From NCBI GenBank assembly GCA_007570785.1, contig ML660201.1:36933656-36997655 (forward strand): a stretch of DNA of 64,000 bases. Direction: 5' to 3'. This DNA comes from Antilocapra americana. Its lineage: Eukaryota; Chordata; Mammalia; Artiodactyla; Antilocapridae. Under the pieces are notes generated by a model, which was not told where the DNA came from, made no database searches, and saw nothing but the letters and a program-made list of their open reading frames with translations. The translations under genes were made by a program, and so were the position numbers. Shown here in pieces: positions 46,691-57,066 of the stretch; positions within the stretch are counted from its first letter, which is position 1, and every line of letters starts with the position of its first letter.

Positions 46691-46772
46691 TGCTTTTGAA
46701 TTGTGGTGTTGGAGAAGACCCTTGAGAGTCACTTGGACTGCAAGGAGATCAAATCAGTCAAACTTAAAGGAA

Positions 46773-46967
46773 GTGAAAGTGAAAGTTGCTCAGTCAGGTC
46801 CGACTCTTTGCGACCACATGGACTATACTGTCCATGGAATTCTCCAGGCCAGAATACTGGAGTGGGTAGCGTTTCCCTTCTCCAGGGGATCTTCCCAACC
46901 CAGGGATTGAACCCAGGTCCCTGCATTGCTGGCGGATTCTTTACTAGGTCAGCCACAGGGAAAGCCC
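46773..46967 (-). mobile_element. Bov-tA SINE inside near-full-length BovB
   Basis: Reverse Bov-tA with the gtgaaagtgaaagttgctca 3' end. TSD AACTTAAAGGAA (46761-46772) against AACCTAAAGGAA (46968-46979), one mismatch. Confidence 0.96.
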
Positions 46968-47349
46968 AACCTAAAGGAAATCAGTCCTCAATATCCATTG
47001 GAAGGACTGATGCTGGAACTGAAACTCCAGTACTTTGGCCACCTGATAAGAAGAGCTGACTCATTGGAAAAGACCTTGATCCTGGGAAAGATTGAAGGCA
47101 GGAGGAGAAGGGACAATGGAGTACGAGATGGTAGGATGCATCACCAACTCGATGGACATAAGTTTGAGCAATGTCCGGGAGCTGATGATGGACAGGGAAA
47201 CCTGACGTGCTGCAGTCTACTGGCTTGCAAAGAGTTGGACACGACTAAGTGAATGAACTGAACTGAGGATCCCCCACGGTCCCTCCTTTACCTGTCTTCG
47301 CACTTTATCTTTCTTTGCTTCTCCAGACATGCTGTACTTCATCATGGCA

Positions 47350-48203
47350 TTCAGTTCAGTTCAGTTCAGTCACTGGAAAAACCACAGCTTTGGCTAGATG
47401 GATCTTTGTTGTCCTAGTAATGTCTCTGCTTTTTAATATGCTGTTTAGGTTGGTCATAGCTTTTCTTCCAGGGAGCAAGCGTCTTTTAATTTCATGGCTG
47501 CAGTCACCATCTACAGTGATTTTGGACTCCCCCACCCCAAATAAAGTCTCACTGTCCATTGTTTCCCCATCTATTTCCCATGAAGTGATGGGGCCAGGTG
47601 CCATGATCTTCGTTTTCTGAATGTTGAGCTTTAAGCCAACATTTTTACTCTCCTATTTCACTTTCATCAAGAGGCTCTTTGATTCTTCTTTGCTTTCTGC
47701 CATAAGGGTGTTGTCATCTGCATATCTGAAGTTATTGATATTTCTCCCGGCAGTCTTGATTCCAGCTTGAGCTTCTGCCAGCCCAGCATTCCTCATGATG
47801 TACTCTGCATATAAGTTAAATAAGCAAGGTGACAATATACAGCCTTGACATACTTCTTGTCCTATTTGGAACCAGTCTGTTGTTCCATGTCCAGTTCTAA
47901 CTGTTGCTTCCTGACATGCATACAGGTTTCTCAAGGGGCAGGTTAGGTGGTCTGGTATTCCCATCTCTTTAAGAATTTTCCAGTTTTTCATGATTCACAA
48001 AGTCAAAGGCTTTGGCATAGTCAATAAAACAGAAGTAGATATTTTTCTGGAACTCTCTTGCTTTTTCTGTGATGCAACAGATGTTGGCAATTTGATTTCT
48101 GGCTCCTCTGCCTTATCTAAATCCAGCTTGAACATCTGCAAGTTCACAGTTCACATACTGTTGAAGCCTAGCTTGAATGTTTTTGAGCATTACCCTTCTC
48201 GAG
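47350..48203 (-). mobile_element. BovB LINE with internal deletion, tail-to-tail with the 43.9 kb copy
   Basis: The left end keeps the terminal repeat (tcagttcagttcagttcagt, 47351-47370) but jumps at about 47374 to an internal site (ggaaaaaccacagctttgg), losing roughly 430 bp of the 3' region. RT sequence follows with an intact YADD (revcomp of 47713-47724). It shares LTCPLRNLYACQEATV, IGQEVCQGC, NAGLAE and MAPGPITSW with the copy at 43889, not with the copies at 11181 or 21155, so these two belong to one sublineage. Confidence 0.93.
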
Positions 48204-48224
48204 GGAAGACTAAGTCTTATACGT

Positions 48225-49715
48225 TATGTGAAAATTGCCTCAAAATGTATAATGGACTTAAATATAAAACATAAAGGTATAAAACTTCTAGAAGAAAACA
48301 TAAGAGAAAATCCTTGAGACCCAGGAGTAGACAAAGAGTTCTTAGACTTGACATTAAAGTAAAATTCATAAAAGGAAAAAAATGATGTATTAAATATCAT
48401 GAGAATTCCATCTTGTGCTCTGTAAAAGACCATGATTGTTGTTGTTGCTGTTCAGTCACTAAGTCATTTCCGAATCTTTGTGGTTCCATGGATGCACCAG
48501 GCCTGGCTCCTCTGTCTCCCACTGTCTCCCAGAGTTTGCTCAAATTCATGTCCATTGAATCGGTGATGCTATCTAACCATCTCATTCTCTGCCTCCCCAT
48601 TCTCCTTTTGCCTTCAATCTTTCCCAGCATCAGGATCTTTTCCAATGAGTCAGTTCTTCACAATACATGGCCAAAGTATTCAGTCTCAGAATTGGTCCTT
48701 TCGGTGAACATTCAGGGTTGATTTCCTTTAGGATTTACTGACAGAACGCTTCACTATGACCCATCTGTCTTGGGGGCCCTGCGTGGTGTGGCTTATTGCT
48801 TCACTGAGTTATGTAAGCCCCTTCACCACGACAAGGTTATAATCCAGGAAAGGGAAAAGACACTGAAAAGAGGATAAAAAGACACATATCTGACAAAGGA
48901 CTAGTATCTAAATTAAATAAGGACCTCTCAAACTCAACAGTAAAAACAAAAAAGCAATCCAATTAGAAATTATGAAGAGGTATTTTACTAAAGAAATTTT
49001 ATAGAAGGCAAGTGAGCACATCAAAATACGTTCAACATTATTAGCCATCAGGGAAATGTAAATTAAAACCACAGTGATATATCACTATATTCCTACTTTA
49101 CTGTCTTTAAAAAAATATTGACAACACCAAATGCTAATGAGGATGCAGAGAATCTGGATTACTCATATATTGCTGCTGAGAATATGACATGGTAACAGGA
49201 CTCTGCAAAATAGTTTTGCAGTTTCTTATCAAACTAAATATTCACTTACTATACTCCTGAGTATTTATCCTGAGGAAATGAAAATGTATGTTCACATAAA
49301 ACTTGTGCATGAATGTTCATAGTAGATTTATTTGTAATAGCCAAAAACTGGAAACAAAACAGATTACCTATATTGGGTGAATGGATAAAGAAACAGTAGT
49401 TATCCACACCATGGAGGCACTACTCAGCAATGAGTTATTGATACATGAAACTAACTACTTGGTGCAATCTTCAGGGATTTAGGCTATAGGGGGAAAAACC
49501 CATCCCCAAAGATTGCATACTGTATGATTTCATTTATATAGCATTCTTCAAATAAGAAAACTATATAAATGAAGAACAGATTTGTGGTTGTCAAGGGTTA
49601 ATGAAGTGTGAGGTGGGAGGGGAATGGGTAAAAGGTACATCAACTCTCTCTATAGATTTTTTCTAACAACTTGCATGTAAATCTATAAATACCTCAAAAT
49701 GAGAAGTTTAATTAA
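48225..49715 (+). mobile_element. Old L1 (L1MA/L1MB-like) ORF2 3' part, split by ART2A-like element
   Basis: gtataatggacttaaatata, then aacttctagaagaaaacata and gagaaaatccttgaga before the insert. After it: tctgacaaaggactagtatc, gggaaatgtaaattaaaacc, ggtgaatggataaagaaaca and atactgtatgatttcattta, through a typical L1M 3'UTR (ttgtggttgtcaagggt). Much more diverged than the ruminant L1s. Confidence 0.85.
48433..48853 (-). mobile_element. ART2A-like BovB-derived element (5' and 3' BovB ends fused)
   Basis: 48433-48736 is the reverse BovB 3' end. 48737-48853 is reverse BovB 5' sequence (tgacagaacgcttcactatg, then cttgggggccctgcgtgg), the same 5' region seen at 43889-43995. The centre of BovB is absent, as in ART2A-class SINEs. 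Flanking AAAAGAC (48424-48430 and 48855-48861) may be the remaining TSD. Confidence 0.85.
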
Positions 49716-49816
49716 AAAGAGGACTCAGAAAAAGACCCCAGTATGATGACAATGGCATCTCAAATTAAATCAAATGGTACTCTAAGAACAAATCAAAAGA
49801 AGTCAAGATATAAACG

Positions 49817-49902
49817 GAATCTTCCTGACCCAGGGAACTGAACCTGGGTCTCCTGCATTGTAGGTGGATTGTTTACCATCTGAGCTACCAGGGAAGCCCA
49901 TA
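49817..49902 (-). mobile_element. Bov-tA head fragment
   Basis: Only the reverse tRNA-like head and start of the body: ggaatcttcctgacccaggg to gagctaccagggaagccc. Confidence 0.9.
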
Positions 49903-49904
49903 AA

Positions 49905-50700
49905 TATTAAAACTGGCAAAAACAAACAAACAAAAACACTTTAAATTTCTTTATAGCAGGAGAAAATCACACAAACAAAAAAGAGAAGGCAAACTGTGGG
50001 AAGAAAAGTGTAATATAACTATGGCAGAAAAGGGGTTACTCAACTATAAAAAAGAATGTGTTTCATTGGGAAAATATGCAAAATCAAAAAATAAAAGTTA
50101 AAAAAAAAAGCGGGGAGCATATGAACAAAAAGAATTGAGGAGAAGATAACAATGTAATTATAAAAGCTGCCTTAAAAGTTCAGAGACTGATTTAGAAGGG
50201 ATAAAAAAGTGAAATCTGTACAGATTCCAGAAGGGGTCAGGAGTTAGTGGCATTATAAATCTATGAAACTAAGAGTGAAGGAATGTAAAAAAGAATGTTG
50301 AGCAAACAATAAATGACCATTAGATCCCTAGAGGTGTTGACTAACCTGAATAGCCTGGGAACTGTCCCTCTTCCCCTCCCTCCATGCTGGAGAGGGTGAA
50401 GCGCAGGGTCTGCACTGGGGGTCACTGAGTACATAGGTAAGGACAGAGCTATGAAGATAAAAACGGGGATCAAGTGAAAGTCTGTATAGTGGGGCTTCTG
50501 CTCTTTTTCACATATGGAGCTATGGTGGTTTTATAAGTAAAATGAAAGTAATAAGATATCAACATGAAGGGAGCAATCAGACAGGATACAGAGAATGAAA
50601 CAAATCTTAGCCATATATGTGTACGCATATGTGTGGTATATGTGATATATCACTCTCTAGCTAGTTCCTATTGATGTCAGATTTTTTCCCCCTAATTTTC
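49905..50700. other. No feature recognised
   Basis: A-rich DNA, perhaps decayed L1; nothing assignable. Confidence 0.4.
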
Positions 50701-50720
50701 TGACTGCCAGAAGGCAGTCA
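50701..50720. repeat. Perfect 8-bp-stem hairpin at duplication edge
   Basis: TGACTGCC-AGAA-GGCAGTCA. It lies 12 bp outside the left arm of the inverted duplication. A 14-bp direct repeat (agatacgataatgg) follows at 50720-50733 and about 50740-50752. Confidence 0.9.
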
Positions 50721-50732
50721 GATACGATAATG

Positions 50733-50989
50733 GAGGCAAGATACGATAATGGGAAAAACTCAGATTCTGAAGTGACTTTTTGGCCCAGGAGAGCTGCTGC
50801 TTCTCTAAGCCATAGATCCTCGGATAACACTGCTTACTTTACAGGCTATCCTAAGCTTAGAGACAATACTAGAGCTACATACACTGTAGCCCACCAGGCT
50901 CCTCTGTCCGTGGACTTCTCCAGGTAAGAATACTGGAGTGGGTAGCCATTTTCTTCTCTAGGGGATCTTCCCAACCCAGGGATCAAACC
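50733..50989 (+). repeat. Inverted duplication, left arm (257 bp)
   Basis: Reverse complement of 51396-51654 at roughly 88-90% identity by eye. It holds about 145 bp of unrecognised sequence (gaggcaagat to actagagctacat), then 107 bp of reverse Bov-tA cut off in mid-element (ending ccagggatcaaacc). The junction between unique DNA and SINE (tagctctagtattgtc in reverse) is the same in both arms, so the segment was copied after the SINE was in place. Confidence 0.92.
50883..50989 (-). mobile_element. Bov-tA part carried in left arm
   Basis: actgtagcccaccaggctcc to ggatcttcccaacccaggg; lacks both the SINE 3' terminus and the tRNA head. Confidence 0.9.
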
Positions 50990-51124
50990 ACTGGATGTCT
51001 GTATGGATTGTTCTGTTCTGAATTTATCTTGAACTCTGGGTGAGATTAATGCAGATTTGGGGAAATAATAGAGGTCCTTTGTGTATCAATGTGTGTCCTA
51101 TATGCAATACATCTGATTTCTTGA

Positions 51125-51340
51125 GAGAGTCAGTCTGTCTGGATTGGAATCCCGGATATGCAGTTTAGTTACTATGATTTAAGTCAGGTAACTGTTTTTG
51201 CCTGTTTCCACATCTGCAAAACAGGAATTAAAATAATGGTATTCTTTAGGTCACTGTGATTGCATGATTTAATGTGTGAAAAAGGCTCAGTCCCTGACAC
51301 ATAATAAGCCTTTTTGTTAATTTTAGCTGTCATTATTATT
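51125..51340 (+). mobile_element. MIR SINE
   Basis: gattggaatcccggatatgc, taagtcaggtaactg, ctgtttccacatctgcaaaa, then ggctcagtccctgacacata and ataagcc in MIR order. Confidence 0.78.
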
Positions 51341-51341
51341 G

Positions 51342-51507
51342 GGCTTCCCTGCTGGCTCAGTCGGTAAAGAATCTGCCTGCAATGCAGGAGACCTGGGTTT
51401 GATCCCTGGCTTGGGAAGATCCCCTGGAGAAGGGAATGGCTACCCACTCCAGTATTCTTGCCTGGAGAATTTCATGGACAGAGGAGCCTGGCGGGCTACA
51501 GTCCATG
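51342..51507 (+). mobile_element. Bov-tA SINE, 3' end missing
   Basis: Good head (ggcttccctgctggctcagt) and body, but it stops at gctacagtccatg, where tagctctag begins, losing about 40 bp of the SINE 3' end. Its last 112 bp form part of the right arm of the inverted duplication. Confidence 0.94.
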
Positions 51508-51654
51508 TAGCTCTAGTATTGTCCCTAAGCTTTAGGACAGCCTGTAAAGTAACTAGTGTTTTCTGAGGATCCATGGCTTAGAGAAGAAGCTGCTCTCCTG
51601 GGCCACAAACTCACTTCAGAACCTGAGCTTTTTTCTGTTATCGAATCTTGCCTC
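51396..51654 (-). repeat. Inverted duplication, right arm (259 bp)
   Basis: Partner of 50733-50989, about 406 bp away. This arm is embedded in a longer Bov-tA (51342-51507), so it is more likely to be the original and the left arm the copy. Confidence 0.92.
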
Positions 51655-51734
51655 ATAAATTTTAACAACTCATTGCTGATAAAAACCTTTTAGATCATCT
51701 TAAGAAGTTACTGAACTTTCTGCAGAATGGGTCA

Positions 51735-51935
51735 TTAAAGGCTGGGCTTTGAGGTCGGGGAATCTTGTGTTCAAATCCTCATTCCACCACTCAGGGCTGT
51801 GGGGTCCGCTTGGACAAGATGCTCAGCTCCGTGAGAACTTCTCAGGCTGTTGTAAGGGCTACAGTAGCTAATGTATGGTAGACCTTTGGCGTGATATATG
51901 CCGTGTGATGATTAATTTTTCATAATTGTTATTTT
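51735..51935 (+). mobile_element. MIR SINE
   Basis: gctttgaggtcggggaatct, ttcaaatcctcattccacca, tgagaacttctcaggctgtt and ctaatgtatggtagacc in MIR order, diverged. Confidence 0.65.
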
Positions 51936-52504
51936 CATGATAAATATAATGTCAGTCTCAGAGCTAGTTATTCATGGGGATGTAACTGAAACTCTGGTGG
52001 GTCTTTTATTCAATGCTTTCTATTCCCTACTTTGCTATCTAATTGGTTAGTTTCCATTCATCCTTTTAAAATCTACATTTATAAAGTCAGAGCTGTTAGT
52101 GAAGATTTTATAAGAACATTTTTGAAGAGGCTTTTTTTTTTTTGAACTGCCAAGTCCAGAGATTTAGGATGTAGCTTGGTGCTGAAGTAATTGGCTCTCT
52201 TAGTCTTGAGTTATAAGAAGTTCCCTTTCAGAGTGTAAGGTTGAGAACCATGAGAGGAACTCTCACATTTTGGTAATTGCTTTAAGGAATAACTTACCTT
52301 CAAAAAAAATGCTATTCAGTTATAATTCTTTCCTTCCCTCACCTTGCTGTTTTGAGAATCTCCTCATTATAGATCTCCACCAGCTTGTTTTCTGAGTTTT
52401 CCCTTTTAACCGTTTCCTCAAGTATAATCCCTTAATATTATTTTCTTTTTGGCTTATCAACTGGTTGGAAAAGTGATATACTTTTTAGTACTGAAGAGTT
52501 TCTG
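51936..52504. other. No feature recognised
   Basis: AT-rich single-copy DNA. Confidence 0.4.
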
Positions 52505-52583
52505 AGGAATGTAGAAATGATTCAATCTTAGGAGAATACAGAAATGATTTAATCTTAGGTGAATAAAGGAATGATTTAGTTTT
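52505..52583 (+). repeat. Three-copy 27-bp minisatellite
   Basis: Units at 52505-52529, 52530-52556 and 52557-52583, each built as agg(a/t)-ga(a)ta-aga/gaa-atgatt-aatctt. The third is the most diverged. Confidence 0.85.
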
Positions 52584-52773
52584 CTACCTGTCAAAGAACT
52601 GAAGCATTGTGAAACTGGCCTTAGCCAGCTACTTGAAGCAAGCTGTATACTCTTTACTGCTGTTACATCATGTCAACAGACAGTTCATGATCAGAGATTA
52701 ATTCAGAAACTCTCATTAGTATGTTGAGCTAAGAACAGGGATGAGATGTTTTAATACCTCTTGAATGCAACAT

Positions 52774-52807
52774 TTGTGTGTGTGTGTGTCTGAGAGAGAG
52801 AGAGAGA
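52774..52807 (+). repeat. (TG)n(AG)n microsatellite
   Basis: TG run 52774-52789, then GA run 52792-52807. Confidence 0.95.
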
Positions 52808-53340
52808 ATGGGGTGGATTTAGCTATTAATGAGACTGAACTTCACAATGCTCTGATATTGATAAACTGGGTGTCTTCTAAACTTCTTTTAAATGTATTCC
52901 TCATCTTCCTGGTAGTTAACCAGACAGATTATATATAGTTTAGTTATCCCAATGGGGAGTTTTAAATCAAAAGGACTAACAGGTTTTTTTTTTTTCCCCC
53001 AACATAAGTGAGAGAACATCAGGAAGTAGAATTACAAATATATTTCCATTTTGTCATAAAGAAACTTAACATTTTCCCTGTTACTTAGACATGAGTTTAA
53101 ACTATGACATTTCTCTTGTTTTGACTAGCACTAGAGTATGACAGATAAATGTTCTATTATAGGGACCTTATTGCCTGAAATAAATCTTTCAGGGTACTTT
53201 AACATCCTCTTACCATGCTCTTTTCGTGGTCTCCATGGTTCTTCTGTTTGGTTACTGAAATGTTTGACATGTGACAATCATGCTAAATTTTTCACCTACT
53301 TTTTTGAGCTCTCCCTCTCAAACTGGAAATTAGTGCGAAG
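52808..53340. other. No feature recognised
   Basis: Single-copy-looking DNA with a T11 run near 52985. Confidence 0.4.
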
Positions 53341-53354
53341 TAGGCAAGTTTCAG

Positions 53355-53548
53355 GGCTTCCCTGGTAGCTCAGCTGGTAAAGAATCCACCTGCAATGCCG
53401 GAGACCTGGGTTCAGTCCCTGGGTTGGGAAGATCTCCTGGAGAAGGGAACAGCTACCCACCCTAGTATTCTGACCTGGAGAATGCCATGGACTGTATAGT
53501 CCATGAGGTCGAAAAGAGTCAGACATGACTAAGTGACTTTCACTTCAC
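53355..53548 (+). mobile_element. Bov-tA SINE with perfect 14-bp TSD
   Basis: ggcttccctggtagctcagc head; ends gactaagtgactttcacttc. TSD TAGGCAAGTTTCAG at 53341-53354 and 53549-53562. Confidence 0.97.
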
Positions 53549-53562
53549 TAGGCAAGTTTCAG

Positions 53563-54191
53563 TCCCTCCACCCCCGATAATGAAACCCATTTTGAGCCAG
53601 GAAAGCTCTGTATTCAACATTGATCCATGCATCAGTCCAAAGTTATTAAGTGCTTTCCATTCAACATCTGTGTGAGATATTATGAAAACTGCAAACAGCA
53701 CCTTGGATAATTCCAGACAAAAACCTTCCCTTATTTTGCTCCTTTAGTTTCCCTTCCTTCCTCTTTTAGCCAACTTCCCAAAGAATTTGAGGCTGTTTAC
53801 TAAATTAAAGGTAGTGTGCAAATAATAAAATAACCATAAGACAGAATTGTGATCATCTTTACTAGTATGAGCCTATGGGATGAAAGAACTAAATTTGGTT
53901 GTAGATTTCCTGATCTCTAAGGCAGAAAGGGAATTACTAATTTATGTAGCCTTCTTTGTTTGACCAGAGAAAGCATCACAGTTTTTCACTCTGGTAGAAT
54001 TTCTTTGGAATCAAAACTGAAGGTGGAATTTACTGGTTTATGAAGTGAACATTCACTTTAGTACAGTTTTCAAACAGAGAGATAAGTATGGGGAGGAAAG
54101 ATTTAGAGCATGAATTCATATTTGTCTTGCTTACTCTTATGTTCCAGGGCTCAGCACAGGTGCCCAATGCCAACGAGGTGTTGGAGACTGT
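53563..54191. other. No feature recognised
   Basis: Single-copy-looking DNA. Confidence 0.4.
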
Positions 54192-54395
54192 TATTTTAGT
54201 CATTAAGTCATGTCCAACTCTTTGCAAGCCTGGACTGTAGCTCTCCAGTCTCCTCTGTCCATGGGATTTCCCAGTTAAGAATAATGGAGTGGGTAGCCAT
54301 TTCCTCCTCCAGAGCATATTTCCAACCCAGGGATTGAACCTGTGTCTCCTGCATTAGCAGGCGGATTCCTTACCCCTGAGCCACCTGGGAAGCCC
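54192..54395 (-). mobile_element. Bov-tA SINE
   Basis: Reverse Bov-tA (ttttagtcattaagtcatgt to cctgagccacctgggaagcc). Flanks aggtgttgga and aggtagtgga may be a decayed TSD. Confidence 0.93.
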
Positions 54396-54649
54396 CAGGT
54401 AGTGGAGGTATTGTTCTTCAATTAAAATGGACCATTCAATGGCAATTTTGCACTGACTTTCAGTAATAATGAAGATACTACTCTGCCCTTGAATGTTGTA
54501 TTCTCTCTCCCCAGAAAGCCAGCCATACTTCAGTTCTCACATTAAATCCAACTTTGTTTGTTTTAGTATCTCTGAAAAGGATCTGCTTCTTTCCTCTGGA
54601 GCCCTTTCCTCAGGTGGAAAATACTTACTCCCTGTGGGACTGTTTGACT

Positions 54650-54785
54650 ACTGTCTGTCTCCTCTAGTAGGCTCCAGAAGGCATAAATCACATTTGATTT
54701 TGATCACCTTCATACCCCAGCCTGTATCATAGAGTCTGGCACTTACTAGATACTCATTAAATACTTTGTTAAGTGAATGAAAGTC
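54650..54785 (+). mobile_element. L2 3' end fragment
   Basis: ctccagaaggcataaatcac, then catagagtctggcacttact and gatactcattaaatac follow the L2 terminus. Confidence 0.65.
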
Positions 54786-54860
54786 TCTAATTACCAAACA
54801 GCATGGTGGGTTGTGTTTTTAATGAACTTTCAATGAAAGCGAGGATAATGGATGAAAACA

Positions 54861-54911
54861 AGGGTACTGTTAAATATAATAATGAGGATACTGTTAAACA
54901 TAATGATAATG
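54861..54911 (+). repeat. Two-copy 24-27-bp tandem repeat
   Basis: agggtactgttaaatataat (54861) and aggatactgttaaacataat (54885), each followed by AATG/GATAATG. Confidence 0.8.
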
Positions 54912-54939
54912 ATGCTGATGCTTAAAAGAAAAAGGTGAT

Positions 54940-55150
54940 GGTGGCTACTCCTGTTAAATTCTAACCATGTTCCAGGCCCTTTACATAAAATGTACCCCTT
55001 ATAACTCTATGAGGAAGGCAAAATTATTCCCTGCATTTTACCAACGAGGAAAATGAACATTAAAGGAGATTGATGACTCGGATAAAGTCGGGCACTTAAT
55101 TGGCTGGTGAAGCCCAGGATTCAAATGAACATTCTTAACCACCATGCAAA
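54940..55150 (-). mobile_element. MIR SINE
   Basis: Reverse MIR: ccatgttccaggccctttac, ccccttataactctatgagg, attttaccaacgaggaaaat, then gcccaggattcaaatgaaca. Confidence 0.78.
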
Positions 55151-57003
55151 ATTGTTCTCCCTATGTTATTTTACTAAAGCATCCTCTGGTTTATGATCTG
55201 GAGGAACAAATTGATAGTGTCCTCATGTGTCCTGAATAGTGAGATAAATTGCCTTGTGACAGCCCAAAATAGCAACAGTTCTCCACTGTGAGGCCTCCAC
55301 CTGTTTTTAGCCAGGAGCCAAAAAAAAAAAAAAAAACCCACAAAAAAACAGTGTAGAATCAGGGGCCATAATATTCTTTATTTCATTTTCAGAGCACTGG
55401 AATGGGATTGTTCTCCCCACCAGTCTTCTTTGGTGCACCACCCCCTTAGTTAATGTCCTTTGCTGCAATTCTGTTAATAAGGAGTCATCACATATTTCAT
55501 TTATTCATTTGAAAATCCTATGTTTATTGCTGTGCAGAGTGGCCACATTATTATAAGTACTTACTCAGACAAATGATTCCATGTAGTAGCTCGGCAAAGT
55601 CTGATTTCCATGTGTGGAATCATGTTTATCATCACCCAAATTCAAAGGCACAAAATAGAACATTTACATTGGTAACTCTTTTATAACATTCCCTTTCTAC
55701 ATTATTTGTTTTATTATTCAAAGCCAACCCAAATCCCTTCTTCTTGTAGGATGACACACACAAAAGGATGGCAATATTTAAATATTATGGCTGTGATGGG
55801 GCGAAGCAATTGAGGCATGTCCAGCATTGACTTGGTGCCTCCTGCCCTCATGGGTGCATTATGTAGATACAGGGATTGCCAGATTTTCCTTTAAGAGTTT
55901 AGCTAACTGATTCTTCCAGAAGTTAAGGTCTCTCATGGAAGTGTACATAGAGGCATTTTTCAACACAGTATTGGCCCAGGAGGAAGCATTGGATCTTTGG
56001 AGGCTTTCACTTGATGATTACTGAACTTTCCTGCAAGTTTTGTTCCCTCCAGGAAGAGAAGGAACATTCTTTGCAATTCTAGCCTCTTTAAAGTATGACC
56101 TCCTTGCCTCAAAGAGGGTCTTTCGGTATTACTGGTAGAAATGAATTATCTTAAAGCTAACTTTTATTTTAAAGCAAAAATTGTGTTTTAGGGGGGGGGA
56201 ATTTAATCTTAAGCCCTAGAACATATAAGGTTAATGGCAAACTCACTTCAAGGAGAGAAATATAAAAAGCAAAATTGCTCAGTCGGCTGAAGAACTAATC
56301 AAGCATATTGTTCCCTTGATTCTATAAAATTACAGCGAACCTTTTAGAAAGGTTGAAAAGATGTCCATGGTGTGCTCTCAGTTTACTTGGTCTGTAAATG
56401 CGTGTTCCCTCTTCCCAGAGGTGCTGGTATGTGCTGAAGGGGGTCTCCTGGCTAAGGGCTGACTGTCTTTCCAAATGACAGATGGTTCCCTCTGCTGGCT
56501 GAACTTAAATTCAGTCCTCTGAGCTGAGCCAACCAGGGAGGAATCACCATCCTTCTCACTGATAATGAAACCAGCTTTGAGTTTCATCCTTAAAGAAACC
56601 AACCACCTAAGGCCAGTTTAAGTGTGCACAGGAACTGGTGATGGACTTCTTCCTCCCTGTCTCCTTCTCCCTTCCCTCCTTCCTTCCCTCCTCCCCTTTC
56701 TTCCTCCCTCCCTTTCCTTTTACTTCCTTCATTCGAGAAAAATTTAAGACAGACAAGCCCAACAGGTAGTGTAATAAGCACCTGTGTTTCTGTCTAAAAA
56801 GGGGCATCTGTTTATGTTTAGTCAGATTTACTTCCAGTTTGTGTGATTGTTTCTTTTTAAAGCAATTATTGATGAAACCAAATTCCCTGTTAACTACCAC
56901 ATCTGGCTTTCCTTCCACTCTTTACTCTCTCAGCTGTCTACCAAAAGTTCCCTACCATAAATTGAGGATGTATTTAACTAGCATATTGTTTATGTTTTTT
57001 AAG
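55151..57003. other. Single-copy DNA with simple-sequence patches
   Basis: A-rich patch at about 55320-55350, G9 at about 56192-56200, and a C/T-rich (CCTT-like) stretch at about 56649-56726. No gene recognised. Confidence 0.45.

Positions 57004-57065
<62 letters not shown>
57004..57065. repeat. (CA)n(TA)n compound microsatellite
   Basis: CA run 57004-57020, then TA run to 57065. Confidence 0.97.

Positions 57066-57066
<1 letters not shown>

Larger units (their letters stand above)
43889..47262 (+). mobile_element. Near-full-length BovB LINE
   Basis: About 3.2 kb of BovB once the SINE at 46773-46967 is removed, close to the family's full length. It starts with the 5' region (gatcacatggacctcagcc, then gggccacccaagatgg and ttctgacagaacatgg), passes through endonuclease, linker and RT, and ends gaatgaactgaactgag. 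It is the longest single transposon in the window. Confidence 0.95.

Noticed and set aside
43889..48203. BovB as recent contamination or fresh horizontal transfer from reptile or tick DNA
   Set aside because: The family did spread horizontally long ago, but these copies are nested with ruminant SINEs, decayed and embedded in mammalian repeats, so they are resident.
5151..54395. tRNA genes suggested by the tRNA-like heads (B-box-like ggttcgatccc motifs)
   Set aside because: All occur as heads of Bov-tA or CHR SINEs with SINE bodies attached; none has an independent cloverleaf with proper 3' end.
3182..57065. Tandem runs (CA, TG, TA, AAAC) as possible CRISPR-like or satellite arrays
   Set aside because: Simple microsatellites with 2-4-bp units and no spacers.
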